From: Gigaspora margarita
Taxonomy: Eukaryota > Glomeromycota > Glomeromycetes > Diversisporales > Gigasporaceae
NCBI GenBank assembly: GCA_009809945.1
Contig: WTPW01000017.1
Coordinates: 495,526-559,525, forward strand
DNA: 64,000 nt
Direction of reading: 5' to 3'
Position 1 is the first letter of the stretch, and each line of letters opens with the position of its first letter. Both the position numbers and the translations under genes were made by a program. Of this stretch, positions 33,671 through 45,330 are shown in pieces. The notes beneath the pieces are model-generated. The model did not search any database. It was not told where the DNA came from and saw only the letters and a program-made list of their open reading frames with translations.

Positions 33671-33966
33671 GGCATCGCACGCTGTGATGTGCTTGTACAT
33701 CGCACCTCAACGATCTACCAATTAAATTTGAAGATCAGGTGTAATGTGCAAATTTTCTTTGTGTAACAAAAAAAGAAAGTTTTCTAAAATTTGTAATATC
33801 AAAAAATTTTATCTATTTAACAAACGTTCATGCTCTAGCAAAAAAAATTTCTTGCAAAATTTTGTATATACTATCATCTATTCTAACTTCTAACACTAAC
33901 CCTTACCCTAACCTTATATTAATTTATATGTGTGCGATGAATTAGCATATCGCAGAGTGTGTTGCA
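33671..33966. mobile_element. TA-flanked MITE with telomere-like tract, 296 bp
   Basis: Ends of about 38 bp are inverted with roughly 70 percent identity by eye: GGCATCGCACGCTGTGATGT at left against TGCAACACACTCTGCGATAT read from the right. TA flanks both sides (33669-33670, 33967-33968). CATCGCAC motifs recur near both ends. At about 33890-33922 lies ACACTAACCCTTACCCTAACC, a degenerate CCCTAA run. Confidence 0.55.
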
Positions 33967-34259
33967 TATATTTATTCTTATAAAATATAGAAATCTAATT
34001 AAAGAAATTATTATTATTTTTTATGTTAAGGTGAGGTTTTGTCTCAATCTTTATTAACTTGTAAAAGTGCCTCCAGGGCAGCTTTTGGGTACATTTTATA
34101 TTAATACAAAATTACTCTATATACAACTTATTAAACAAGTATGAGACTTAGACTAATTTATCTGCAACCTAAACTAACTAGAGTGGTTAAAACTCATCTA
34201 GATTTGTATATCTAATATTGAATAGTAGAGAACTATATAAGGTCCACATAGTAGACCAG

Positions 34260-36185
34260 ATAGAGATTTTATGTAAAACTAATCCTAGTGGTGGATATTG
34301 ATTACTAGTATGTTGTTGGCCAGAAAGGCCACATATACAGCTATAGGTATATGGGATTCTGGTATGTAAAAGTGTAGTAGAATGATTAGAGGATTTGGAT
34401 AGTATAGATAGTGTATTAGGGGTATTAGATAATTGTTTCTTGTAAGTAGAAAGTTTAGAACAGTAAGGCTTCCATAATGTTTCATAGATATTATGTGATA
34501 TTTTAAGAAGTAACTAGTTTATAGGAGCTAGTGAAGGCAAAAATTGTATTAATAAGTAATATGGGAACCCTTGGATAGTTGTGTAAATAGTAGTAGATTG
34601 GTTATTGTGATTGTTAAAGAATAGGCATGGATGTTGTATAAGTTGGTTGTGGAGATCGTATAGTTGTGTGATAAAAATGTCAAGGTTTCAAGTTGTAATA
34701 ATTTGTTGGATAGAGTTTTGTATAATTTGTGAAATATAAGTTGCATCGGGGCAAGTAAGCCAGTATAAATTGTGCTCATGTGTATTACAGTTTATACAAT
34801 TGATTAAGGGGTAGTATGATGGGTAAAGGCTATATAAATGAGATAGTATAGGAAGAAGTCAGAGAATAATTTTAATTTTAAAGATCTGGATTGGTTAAGA
34901 TGAGAGTTAGTGTAGTTGTAGGTGCATTTGTGATTGTTATTGAGGTAAAGCCATGTTGCGTTCCAGTCTATTTGATTAGACAAAGGAATAATATTGTTCA
35001 TACATTGTTGGGAGGACCACATTGCAATAATGTGTGCATTGCATATGTTTTTAATTACTCTGTGGGCTGATTGTTCTATAGTTGTATTATGGTAGAATAG
35101 AGAGTATGATAAATTGTAGATATTGTTATAGTTAAAATCAAGGTATGTGTTTGAATGATAGTTAGGATTTTTTGCAAGGTTGTCAGCAAGGTTGTTGAAT
35201 AGACAATCTTGGTGTGCAGGTACTTTGTATAGTGTGATTTGGAGGTTATATGATTAAATAAAGTTTATTAGAATATGCTATATAGGCCAATAATTGTAAG
35301 AATGTTGTTTATGGGAAGAAGGAGGTTTTTTGATTAAGTTGTTGAATTTAGAAATAGTAGATTGGGAATTAGTATATATAGATATTGTGCTATTGTGTGC
35401 GCATGTGCTGACTACTGAAAGAACAGCTGTAAGTTCAGTTTTGTAAGAAGTGGGCCAATAACATATTTGAGCAGAATATGACTGGAGGGTGGAGTTGTTA
35501 TAGGTTTTGATTCAACCAATACTCATTTGCATCTTTCATTAGTAATATTGCTAACTGAACCATCAGTGTAAAAGGTAAAGGAGTTAAATTGTTGGTTATA
35601 GGATGCAATTTGAAGTAAAGAGTTAGAGGCAGTATTAGGTATAAAGATTTTATAGATGAGATTTAGAAAAATTTGTAGTATTGGAGTAGGAGGTATATTT
35701 TGTGTATTGCGAGCAGCTATAGAGTAAAGTGAATCTAAAATATTGGCATAGATTTTAAGTTTGTTAGGAGGATTATAGTAATATCATCTACTACTAAACT
35801 GAGTAGAAAGTGTAGCTGAGATGTCAAAGGTACAATGATTAAGAATTCTATTAGTATTGTAACTACAACCCATACAGGGTATGCAGATAGTTTCAGATGA
35901 TGGATAAAGGTTAGAGTTAGAAATATTTATTTGAATAGTCCAATGTGTAATACTAATTGTATTGGTGTTGTTATTAAATTTACAAGCTTTTCCTATAATA
36001 ATATTCTGGGTATTTTCATCTTATGTGATGAGCCAAGGCTTGGATTTACTACGGAAGTGGCCTGTAGTAAATAATAGAGTATTGATAGGTGGTAGTTGTA
36101 AGCATAAGGAAATAGAACAAGTTGTATGATTAGATAGGATTGTTTGTTCAAGAGTAGTGAACCAGCCTGGCTTACGACCTGTATA
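34260..36185 (-). pseudogene. LINE copy 4 connection, RNase H and C-terminal region
   Basis: Reading leftward the sequence gives TGRKPGWFTTLEQTIL, SKSKPWLIT and a zinc pair TICIPCMGC. RNase H follows with FTFYTDGSV (about 35565), KTELTAVLSVV, IYTNSQSTI where the usual Asp is Asn, and KVPAHQDCLFNNLADNLAK (about 35180-35240). The tail has INCINCNTHEHNLYWLTC (about 34740-34800) and YTYSCICGLSGQQ near 34340. Stops and shifts are frequent, so this part is dead. Confidence 0.65.
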
Positions 36186-37692
36186 TGTTATGTGTCAATT
36201 CACAATTTATATCAATTTTAAATTGACACATGTCGATTTAACATTGCAATTTGACATATTCTAGTGTTTCTACCCCGGATCCGACCCTTCCGACCCAGTC
36301 ATGTGTAACGTAATACTAACAGAGATCACATGACTTTTGGATTCTTGCACTTTGACCAATGAACGAAAACCGGGTCACGTGATACGTGCAACAATAATAC
36401 CCAATCAAAATTTGAAACCGAAGTAGGTTCAAATTAAACTACAAAATAAGTTATCCACGACCGACAATAGTTGCTACATAGTAAAGTCCAAATTCTACTA
36501 TGTAAATCGATTATAATCGCTTAAGTAAACTTATTTGGAAGATCAAATTACACGTACAGAAAATGTTTAGCAAGATTGGCGAACATTTTATTATTTGACT
36601 TTTAACTTTTACGTTCGACAAAAAAATTAAAATTTTTTAAAAAAATATATTCGACGAACGTAAAAATTAAAAGCTACATAATAAAAAGTCCTCCGATTTG
36701 TATAAAAATTTGGTAAAATATGTATTTTGATCTACTGAACATATTTACTTAAGCACTTATAGTCAATTTGCATAGTAAAATTTAGACTTTACTATGTAGT
36801 GACTACTTGCGATCGCTAAAAACCTCTTTCTATTGAACCAGAAATTGGACCAAGTTCTGGTTAAAATGAACTCAAAGTGGTTCAATTTGAACCAAGTCCT
36901 AGTTCAAACAACCTGAAGTTGTTCAATTTGAACAACTTCAGGTTTATTTGAGCCAGGACTTGATTCAAATTGGACCACTTTGAGTTCATTTTAACCAGAA
37001 CTTGGTCCAATTTCTGGTTCAATAGAAAGAGGTTTTTAGCGATCGCAAGTAGTCACTACATAGTAAAGTCTAAATTTTACTATGCAAATTGACTATAAGC
37101 GCTTAATTAAATATGTTCAGTAGATCAAAATACATATCGTACCAAATTTTTATACAAATCGGAGGACTTTTTATTATGTAGCTTTTAATTTTTACCTTCG
37201 TCGAATATATTTTTTTAAAAAATTTTAATTTTTTTGTCGAACGTAAAAGTTAAAAGTCAAATAATAAAATGTTCTCCAATCTTGCTAAAAATTTTACTAT
37301 ACGTGTATTTTGATCTTCCAAATAAGTTTACTTAAGCGATTATAATCGATTTACACAGTAGAATTTGGACTTTACTATGTAGCAACTATTGTCGGTCGTG
37401 GATAACTTATTTTGTAGTTTAATTTGAACCTACTTCGGTTTCAAATTTTGATTGGGTATTATTGTTGCACGTATCACGTGACCCAGTTTTCGTTCATTGG
37501 TCAAAGTGCAAGAATCCAAAAGTCATGTGACCTCTGTTAGTATTACGTTACACATGACTGGGTCGGAAGGGTCGGATCCGGGGTGGAAATACTAATTGTT
37601 ATTTGACATATATCAAATTGCAATCTTTAAATCATTTTAAATTGACATGTGTCAATTTAAAATTAACATGGATTGTAAAGTGATGCATAACA
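36186..37692. mobile_element. 1.5-kb palindromic foldback element with TATA target duplication
   Basis: Two arms of about 740 bp are inverted copies around a centre at about 36927 (GTTGTTCAATTTGAACAAC). The inner 640 bp look nearly identical. The ends are TGTTATG.. and ..GCATAACA, flanked by TATA at 36182-36185 and 37693-37696. Removing the element and one TATA joins HTDQLY to TGRKPGWFTT of the LINE in frame. Each arm contains a smaller hairpin module also found at 28120-28652. Near each end is a GC-rich block (CCCCGGATCCGACCCTTCC). No coding frame. Confidence 0.85.
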
Positions 37693-37696
37693 TATA

Positions 37697-39628
37697 TAGT
37701 TGGTCAGTATGAGGTAAAATATGATTCCATTCTAACAAAGCAGAGTTGTCAAAAGATGTAAGTTGTTGAAGGTAGATGATGTTTTTAGCGTGAAGTTTTT
37801 TTTTAAAGAGTAAATACTGAGAGTGGGTATTGAGAATAGACTCAAGAGATATATAAGGGAATTGTAGTATATAGGGTTTATTGTTATAGGAATTGGGTTT
37901 AATAGATAAGCTAGTATAGTTTAAGAGGTAGATAATTTTACAGGTTGTTGTATTTTGTTAGGGCCATCAATTTTTGGGTTAGGATGTTGTAATATATTTA
38001 TAGGTGACCAGAGGTTATTCTGTAAATCCTGTAAGTGTATGTGTGTGCTTGTACCAAGAAGGTTTGAGTTGTTAATTAGTGATAAAAGATTGGGGATATG
38101 GTATTGTAATTGAATGTTCCAAATGTTCTTAATACCATAAATATTGTGATTTAACATTGTGCTATTTGGGGTAGTTGATGCAAGATGAGATTTGTGTTTT
38201 GCAATTGTAAGGTATTTAGAAAGAAGTTTAAAACATAGTGATTTAGATAGTACAATATTATGTATATGATATTCAAGTATTGGGATAATAACATTATTAA
38301 TTATGTAATAGACTTGTTTATCTGTAATTTTTTTAGTACACAATGTTTGGAGAAGTTGGAAGGTTTCTTGAGTAATATGTTTGGCCTGTATAGAGTACTT
38401 AGCAGTAGCTGTAAACCAGTATCCAAGGAATTTAAAGGGCATATACAGAGGTTGGGTAGAGATTTGAGAACTAAGAATTTGTAGAGAAAGCTGAGATTGG
38501 GTATTGGATATAAGAGTTGATTTACTAGGATTGACTTTGATATGTACCATAGAGTAGAATGTGGATGCAGTATTAAGTATTAGCTGTAATTGATCATGAG
38601 AAGAAGTGATCCATAAAGTATCATCCATATATGCTAAAACAGAAGTTGAAGTTTTGATAATTTGGTTTTGTACAGGATGAATGGAAGAAGTATATGTAGA
38701 GGACATTGTATAGCTAGTAAAGTTGGTTTTGATTTTGTTAATAAGAGGGTCATAGTATATTCTCCAAAGGAGTAGTGTTATTGTTTCTTCCTGGACTATT
38801 CTATCATGTACAGGATACCGTGGAGATAGACCAAGGTTGGTAATAACTTGGTTGGGTCGGCAAAGTAAAAGGTTAGTAAGGATGTTAATGAGCTGGTTGG
38901 AAAATTGAAGATGTTTAAAGGATAGTTTGAGAAGGTCTAAATTAATGGAATCATATGCTTTGCTCATATCTTGTGATAGGAGCCAAAGCTGTTGCTTGTT
39001 ACAATATACATGTTCAATGAGGTTGTTAAGTATGTGTATAGGAATATTTGTACTATTGCCAAGTAAAGCAATATAGTTGTGAGAGTTAAGTATTTCGTGT
39101 TCAAATAGGGTCTAATTTAAGTGATTAGTAAGAATTTTTGTATAGAGTTTTTTGGTGTGTTCAATTAAGCTAATTGGTAGAGTATTGTTAAGGTTGCCAT
39201 CAAATTGTTGTTTTTTGGATATTGGATATATTCTACTATCTTTCCATTGTTTGGGAATGTTTTGAGATTGGATGCATTGGTTAAGTAGTGCTATTATTGC
39301 CTGGAGCATGTCTGGTCCTATGTGCTTTAGCATTTCATAGCTAATTCCTGAAGGTTCACATGCTTAGTTGTTCGGAAACTGACTAATTGTGTATTGAACT
39401 TCTTCAAGTGTAATTGGTTGTAGAATAGGGTTGTACCAAGCTGCATTGATACTTGTGATTGGAGTATATTCATGTGACCAATGTTTGTTAAAAAATATCT
39501 TGGTTGTATGGTTGGTGTTGTGTCCATTGCTCAAAGTGGTGCAAGATATGTTGTTTGATTAATGGAGGATCTGTAATAACTGATTAGGGGTAGCAATATT
39601 GTAAAGTTGCACAGGGTCTACATGTTTA
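37697..39628 (-). pseudogene. LINE copy 4 reverse transcriptase
   Basis: RT begins EPSGISYEMLKHIGPDMLQAI (about 39360-39290) and continues WKDSRIYPISKKQQFDGNL. It enters a 348-codon frame (38967-37921) with SQDMSKAYDSI, a loop reading HDRIVQEETIT where copy 1 has QDGIDQGETIT, and the intact box AYMDDTLW (about 38625-38650). PFKFLGYWFTA starts the thumb, and a long thumb and connection follow. The loop carries G-to-R, D-to-V and G-to-E changes that would harm activity. Stops near 39365 and 39113 break the amino part. The protein continues past 37921 to LLEWNHILPHTDQLY, where the palindrome cuts it. Confidence 0.8.
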
Positions 39629-39643
39629 AATTAAAGAAATTAT

Positions 39644-40482
39644 AAAGATTTTAACAAGACAATTTCTTTATAATACAAATATCTATTAGAATATTATTAT
39701 TTTGGTACACTATTAATTATATGCAACAAATTATATTAATTAATGGGGCGTTATTATGGTAATATTTCTGTGCTCCAATATCATAACATTAACTTATTCT
39801 ACTTTACCTTATGATTATACCTTCGATTTATTAAAAATATATAATTTTTATTAATAAAATTTGATTTGCTCTCATATTATTCCCAATTATAGCTAAATTT
39901 TCACAATTTGGTAGTTATAGTAACTCCAAATATATTCTTTCTAAATACTTCTAAATACATACTTATAAAATTTAATCAGCATTTATATTGTTAACTTTAT
40001 TAGGATTAGAGATGTTATTTATTGATCTGCAAACTGGATGATCTGTTTAATATGCCAGTTGCAGATCATTTGTTCAATCTATTCAAATTTCATTCAATTG
40101 TTCAAAATTTGTTAAACTTAATATTGAGCCAAAAATACATATCTAAATTACATATCAGCAGATTTGTGTACTACTCTTGCGAACATCCAATCAAATCAAT
40201 AAATTTTATATAATTGATATATTAACGGAAAACACTCATATAAAACTTCTGGTAAGTCACATAATAACCTATTATGAAACTTTACCAGTATGTTATCCTT
40301 AAGTTTAACTTTATTGATCAAAAATTACTTTTGTTAATCAAAAAATAGTGTAGATATAGCTTATAACAACATAACAACAATAAAAGAAAGACCTTATTCA
40401 AATAAATCTATATGATTTGTAATTACAAAAAACTGTAAAAATTACTGCAAGTACTATTTGTAATTTTAATAAAGAGTTAACA
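39644..40482. other. AT-rich intergenic region between two LINEs
   Basis: Contains a short CTGCAAACTGGATGATCTG / CAGTTGCAGATCA repeat near 40027-40068. No protein family recognised. Confidence 0.4.
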
Positions 40483-40501
40483 GAGCTAGTAGTGACTATT
40501 T

Positions 40502-41076
40502 TTTTTTTCCATTCGGCAGTCTTGCCCTTACTTTATTAGGTTTAATAATATTATACTATGAAATATTAAANTTTTCAAAGGGCTATTCCCTCTGACACCT
40601 AAATTACAAGTATTGGCTCACCCGGTTGTTCAAAAAAAAAACACCTATGTGCGACCTGCTATAGTAAGATTTACCTCCATACTAATTATCCTGCAAGTGG
40701 ATTCATTAATATCTCCTCAGATAGTTCTTACAACCTGTCAAGACTACTAATTAGATTTTCTACTATTCTGCTCGTTGCCCATCTTTTATTCAACTCAAAA
40801 CCTCATTTTTCATCAAATCGAGCACTGATCTCCACTTTACATTGGATTCATCTTTCTTTTTTTTCCTACTTTTTTTTTGTGAAGCTTAATACTCGGGTCT
40901 TTCTTTTCGCTTACTCTCTTTTCCTTCTTCTTTTTGGTTTTTTTTCTTTTCCTTTTGGTATCTGCGCTATATCTTCTTTTTTCCTTCTGCATAATACCAT
41001 TTTCCTTTTTCCACTCCTGTACTAATTTGCATCTTGCGACCCATATCTCTTCATAAACTCTTTTTATCCGTCTTTT
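40502..41076 (-). other. Basic tail and 3' UTR of LINE copy 5
   Basis: 41076-40850 codes in frame fragments for a Lys/Arg-rich tail. 40502-40850 is UTR ending with the conserved GCAGTCTTGC block and an A run on the minus strand. The same end occurs in copy 2 at 9118. Confidence 0.55.
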
Positions 41077-41634
41077 CTACAGTCTAACTATAAAGTCCAT
41101 TGCCTGTTTGTTGGAAGTAAAGCTTAGCCGAATTTCATCAAAGTCTTCTTTTGTAATTAGACCTCTTATCCATCTTTCCCTTCTCCAAAGTTCTTTAGCC
41201 ATGCTTTCTTTTTCCATCATAACCAAGATCTCTTCTTTTTTTTCATACAGATCTTGTACTTCTTTTACTTCTTTTAGGGTCGACTNNACTTNTTGCTNTT
41301 CTATGTCTCNCAGCAAATTCAANGATACTTCACAGCTTACTAAGTGTTCTACATTCTCAGATTTCTTTTTGCATATAATGCATTTATCAGTTTTGTATAT
41401 CTCTGGTTTTCTTCTGTTAAGCTTTTCAAAAACTGATAGAACATTGTTTACACACTTTAATTCAAAAAGTTGCATTGAATTTGTTTTGTANGTATGATTT
41501 CGCTGCTTGGTTCCACTTTCTAAAAGTTTATAAAAAATTGGCNAGTACTGTAGGGTCTTTCTCTCTTGGTGTGTTGTGTTTTGACTATTATGTACAAAAG
41601 TCCATTCCACTCTATTTATTACTTTAACCACCAT
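41077..41634 (-). pseudogene. LINE copy 5 zinc-knuckle tail
   Basis: 185 codons with several N bases. LNRRKPEIYKTDKCIICKKKSENVEHLVSC gives a C-x2-C..H-x4-C knuckle shared with copies 2 and 3. The end reads RWIRGLITKEDFDEIRLSF, which parallels REALIKGLIPED of copy 3. Probably nucleic-acid binding. Confidence 0.65.
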
Positions 41635-41689
41635 TTTGACAAAAGAATGTATTGGCTTTTCTATAACTTCGTTTTTCTATTTGTATCTT

Positions 41690-42245
41690 AATTTGAATTC
41701 TCTCGTGTTCAATGCTGTAAGTGTTAGAAGTTCTGTTGACGCTGCACTCTCCTTGGCTTTAATATCTGCTAAGTCATTGAAAATATCTCCTGAATGACCC
41801 TTTACTTTGGTAAGATGGAGAGCTAGTTTCTTTGTTCTGATGTTTCTACTATTGTTGCTACCAAACCAACATTTTTACTTTTAAGCCATTGTCTTGCTTT
41901 ATTCGCCACGAGTCCTTTCTTGATCACAAAAATAGCTGCATTGCTATCTGTTCTTATCTCCACTTCTTTTTCATTGGGTGTTACTAGAAGCGCTACTAGA
42001 ATCGCTACTAGCTCCGNCCTTGNTGATGAAAACNATTTTTCCGTTCNACATGCCACTTGGCGTATAATGTGACCTTCTTCTGTGACTTGTACTAATCCAC
42101 ATCCCATTTCCATCTTTGCCTTATTTTCTGAAAACCCAAGTGAGCCATCTGTATAAAAAACTAGACTATCGTAAATTTCGTTTTGCTCTAAGATCTCTAT
42201 TAAACTACATCTAATATGACTATTTTCAACTATTCTATTTATCAA
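41690..42245 (-). pseudogene. LINE copy 5 RNase H, one frameshift
   Basis: The frame 42245-41823 holds SLVFYTDGSLGF, ELVAILVALLV with two N-containing codons before it, and IRTDSNAAIFVIKKG. A one-base shift near 41828 leads to HLTKVKGHSGDIFNDLADIKAKE. Asp, Glu, Asp and the final His and Asp are all kept. Apart from the shift the enzyme looks sound. Confidence 0.75.
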
Positions 42246-43026
42246 TCATATTTCCCATTTCAAACACTCTACAACCAAAGATTCTTTTTTTCTAATTTCT
42301 TGTACCTTGCGTGCAGTTACTTTTAATCTCTCTATATCTTTTTTAACTGCTTTTTCCAAAGAATATGTGCTAAAAATCATTTGTGGGCCTATTTCTGATT
42401 TTTGTACTAAGTTCGATATATTACTTAGTTCGTTATGTTTTACTATGGTCGGTGCCTGGCTTTCAATACTTTTTAGTACTTTTAGCACAATTCCTTGTTG
42501 TGATTTTTCCATCTCTATGTAGTTTTCCATCTCTACATATTCTTTCTTTTTTACTTCACTCTCCTGACTCTAATGTGCGAGTGATCTTTATTCTTTCACA
42601 AAACCCATTCCTTTAACCTTCTGTCTTTTTTAACTTGCTCCAAAACTATTTTGGGTATATTCGCGTTATTTGTCTCAAGTTTGTACTTTGATTTGACTTC
42701 TTCTGTTATTGGGTCTTCAAGCATTTCATTCTCTAGCTTGTCAAAGCATCGTGCTTTTCTTTCTCTTAAATCCATGTTGTGTACCAATTTTATTTGTTTC
42801 CATGTATACATTATATCTCCATCCTCTGTCCGAATCTGTGATTTTAAGTGTATTCCCATTCTACTTGCATTTGCTCTTCATAGAAGATCTGCTTCTTCTC
42901 TAGGATTTTTGCAATTTCAAGATCATTTGTTACTTGAGACACATTTTGGTTCCAACTTCTTGTAAAATTGTTTTCTTCTATCAAGAAGCCTAGCGATTTC
43001 ACTTGCTGTAATATCTGTACACCCAA
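42246..43026 (-). pseudogene. LINE copy 5 connection region
   Basis: Three short frames in series. 43026-42844 begins MGVQILQQVKSLGFLIEEN. 42859-42596 holds GDIMYTWKQIKLVHN, matching MITWQQ of copies 2 and 3, then KDRRLKEWV. 42530-42246 is helical and charged. They link RT to RNase H. Confidence 0.55.
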
Positions 43027-43039
43027 GTTCTTAACTTTA

Positions 43040-44947
43040 GTTCTCTACTCTCCAGAAGTTTGTGATCTGTTAAGATACATTTAATTGAACCCACCTTTAA
43101 CTATCTTTCTTTTAATCTTTTCACTATTGATTTTTCCAGGAGCCCAGTTGTGTTTAATCTTACTAATAGTTCTGAAAGATAGTGCTCCATATGTCTGTTC
43201 CACAAACTTTTGAAATTTAACACTTCTGGATGTTTTGTTATTGCATTCGCTGCTGTGGATGGCATTGACATTTTCTATTTTGTAAGCTGTACTATAGGTT
43301 GATGTATCTTATCACATTGATTTTTGTTTAGACATGAAAGCATAAGTCTATATTCGAGCATAGGTATGAGAACTGCATTGTTTATATATACTATTTGGTT
43401 AAGTGATATTTTCTAGTGTTTGAGTAAGCCTGTTATCTTGCTTACTTCTGCTTTTGCCTTGCGCATATCTGATCTTTGCTGATTTCTAGCTGAGATCCAA
43501 ACACCTAGGAAATGTGTTGCCTCCTTCTAGCCCTTTGCCAGGATTTTTGTTTTTGGGTTCCCAGTCCACACGAAAAGCTCATTCACGACCCTTTTAGCTC
43601 CTGGCTTTACTACTGCCAGTTCGGTCTTGGTTGGATTTATTTCAATATCATTGAGTTCGTAGAACTCATTTGATATATTAATTGTTTCTTGCATACTCTT
43701 TTGATTATGTATCACCCATGTCGTGTCATCTGCGTATGCTAAAACTCCTACATGTATCTTCTCACTCTCATTTCTCTTATTAGTGTCTAAAACGTTGTCT
43801 TGCATTTCATAACCCAAATTGGCCTCTTGTACTCTGCATAGCAACGGATCATAAAAAATTATCCAAATCAAGGGTGACAGAACTTTGCCTTGGTCTATTC
43901 CATCTCCTGCTTCAAGAAATTCTGTGTTGTCATATTCTGTTATGATACTTAATTTTCTATTTTCATATATATGTACAATAAAGTCTGCTAATTTTGCTGG
44001 GAACCTCAGATGTTTTAATACCTCTTTTAGTGCTACCATGCTTACTGAGTCAAAGGCTTTTTTCATATCTTGGTACACAATCCACAATTCTTTCTTTTCT
44101 TCAACTGCTTCTTCTATTATATTGTTCATAATGTGAATTGGGGCCATTGTGCTTTCTCCAGAAAGATCTGCGAAGTTTGCACCTTTTAGTATATTGTTTT
44201 CTCTCATAACTTTGTCAAGTCTACTTTGTACTACTCTTGTTAGNACTTTTCTACAGGTTTCCAATAGAGCTATGGGTCTAGTGTTACTTAGGTTGTACTC
44301 CCAGAAACCGCCTTTCGGTATTAAATACAATTGTCCTAACTTCCATTTGTCTGGGATTCTACCTTCCTCCAGAATCAAGTTTGTAAATTTTATCATACTT
44401 TTCGTTGCTTCTGCAGACAACTTTTTGAAGAGAATATAACTGATGCATGATATACCAGGTGCCGTATTGTTTTGTGTTTTATGAAGTACAAGGGACCAAT
44501 CCTCCTCATTAATCAGGTTATTATATTCCCGTACCAAATTGGATCCATATCCTTTTTTGGTTTGTATTCCTTTTGCCATTCTTTGCTCATTTCCTTAAAT
44601 TTTTGTTTTCTTTTTCTAAATTGCTTTTGAAAATGTGATATCACTTGCTCCTTTACATCACTTTCATCGCTAATGAGCTCCTGATTCTGGTAATGGGAGT
44701 CTTCTTCTAGTAGAACCCTGTCTATAGTTACTTTGTTGTAAGGTCTATTTAACAGGCTTTGCAGCATTCTTTTCTTATTATTTTTCATTATACTAAAACG
44801 CTGTTCTACTTTGAGGCTGATTACTTTCTCTTTTCTTTTACGTTCTTCCTCCTCTGCCTTTTTTTTAGAATTTTTCCCTAATTTTTCAGGTTCTTCAAAT
44901 CTATCTGGCTCCAGAATTTTGGCATTCGTGGGATTTGTGTTTGGCAC
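43040..44947 (-). pseudogene. LINE copy 5 linker and reverse transcriptase
   Basis: The linker 44947-44513 ends EYKPKKDMDPIWYGN. RT (44579-43527, 350 codons, largely open) has NNTAPGISCISYILFKK, NTRPIALLETCRK and LKGANFADLSGESTMAPIHI. Motif A follows as YQDMKKAFDSVS, then GDGIDQGKVLSPLIWIIFYDPLL and the intact catalytic box AYADDTTW (about 43730-43750), then the thumb. All catalytic aspartates are present, so this is the best-preserved RT in the window. Thumb sequence after 43527 continues in other frames to about 43040. Confidence 0.85.
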
Positions 44948-45154
44948 GATTGGTTTAAACTATCAATCTGTGTGTTGAATTTTGATTGATCACAGAGGCT
45001 TATTTCATCCTCATTGTGCATTTGACTTTTCTTTTGCAGCTAATATAGGAATTTAATTTCTCTATAAATTTTGTGTTTTGGAACTGAATTCTGGTCTGAG
45101 TCTCAGTTTTTTTAATATTAATTCACGGAATATGCTTCATTGCTGCCTTTAATA

Positions 45155-45330
45155 CAGTAAATCCTCTATAAGTGCACCCTCTATAAGTGCACACCCTCTC
45201 TAAATGCACGCTTACATTTGGGCCCAATCTATATTATATGATCTCTATAAATGCATTTTTATTATTGTTTTTCTAAGTGCACGTTGTTAAAGTCTGGTCC
45301 CAAGTGCGTGCACTTATAGAGGGTTTACTG
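45155..45330. mobile_element. pogo-like MITE, 176 bp, inside LINE copy 5
   Basis: CAGTAAATCCTCTATAAGTG at 45155 and its inverted form CACTTATAGAGGGTTTACTG ending at 45330, flanked by TA on both sides. The inner copies of CTCTATAAGTGCAC make a strong hairpin. Removing it and one TA joins WVTISST to ILKAAMKHIP of the LINE linker in frame, matching EAAILTGANRHIP of copy 3. TA duplications with CAGT ends are typical of pogo/Tigger-type MITEs. Confidence 0.85.

Larger units (their letters stand above)
34012..39628 (-). mobile_element. LINE copy 4, 5'-truncated, 15-bp target duplication
   Basis: AATTAAAGAAATTAT occurs at 33997-34011 and 39629-39643, exactly flanking the element. The 3' end (minus strand) finishes with AACAT, an A run and AAT steps just inside the left copy. 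The 5' end stops in the linker before RT, so ORF1 and the endonuclease are missing, as expected from incomplete reverse transcription. It has RT (39600-37700), a connection interrupted by a 1.5-kb palindrome (36186-37692), RNase H (about 35590-35170) and a tail with a zinc knuckle. The subfamily is that of copy 1. Confidence 0.9.

Noticed and set aside
40022..40213. 63-codon plus-strand frame between LINEs
   Set aside because: Composition follows the AT-rich background, and no motif or neighbour supports a gene.
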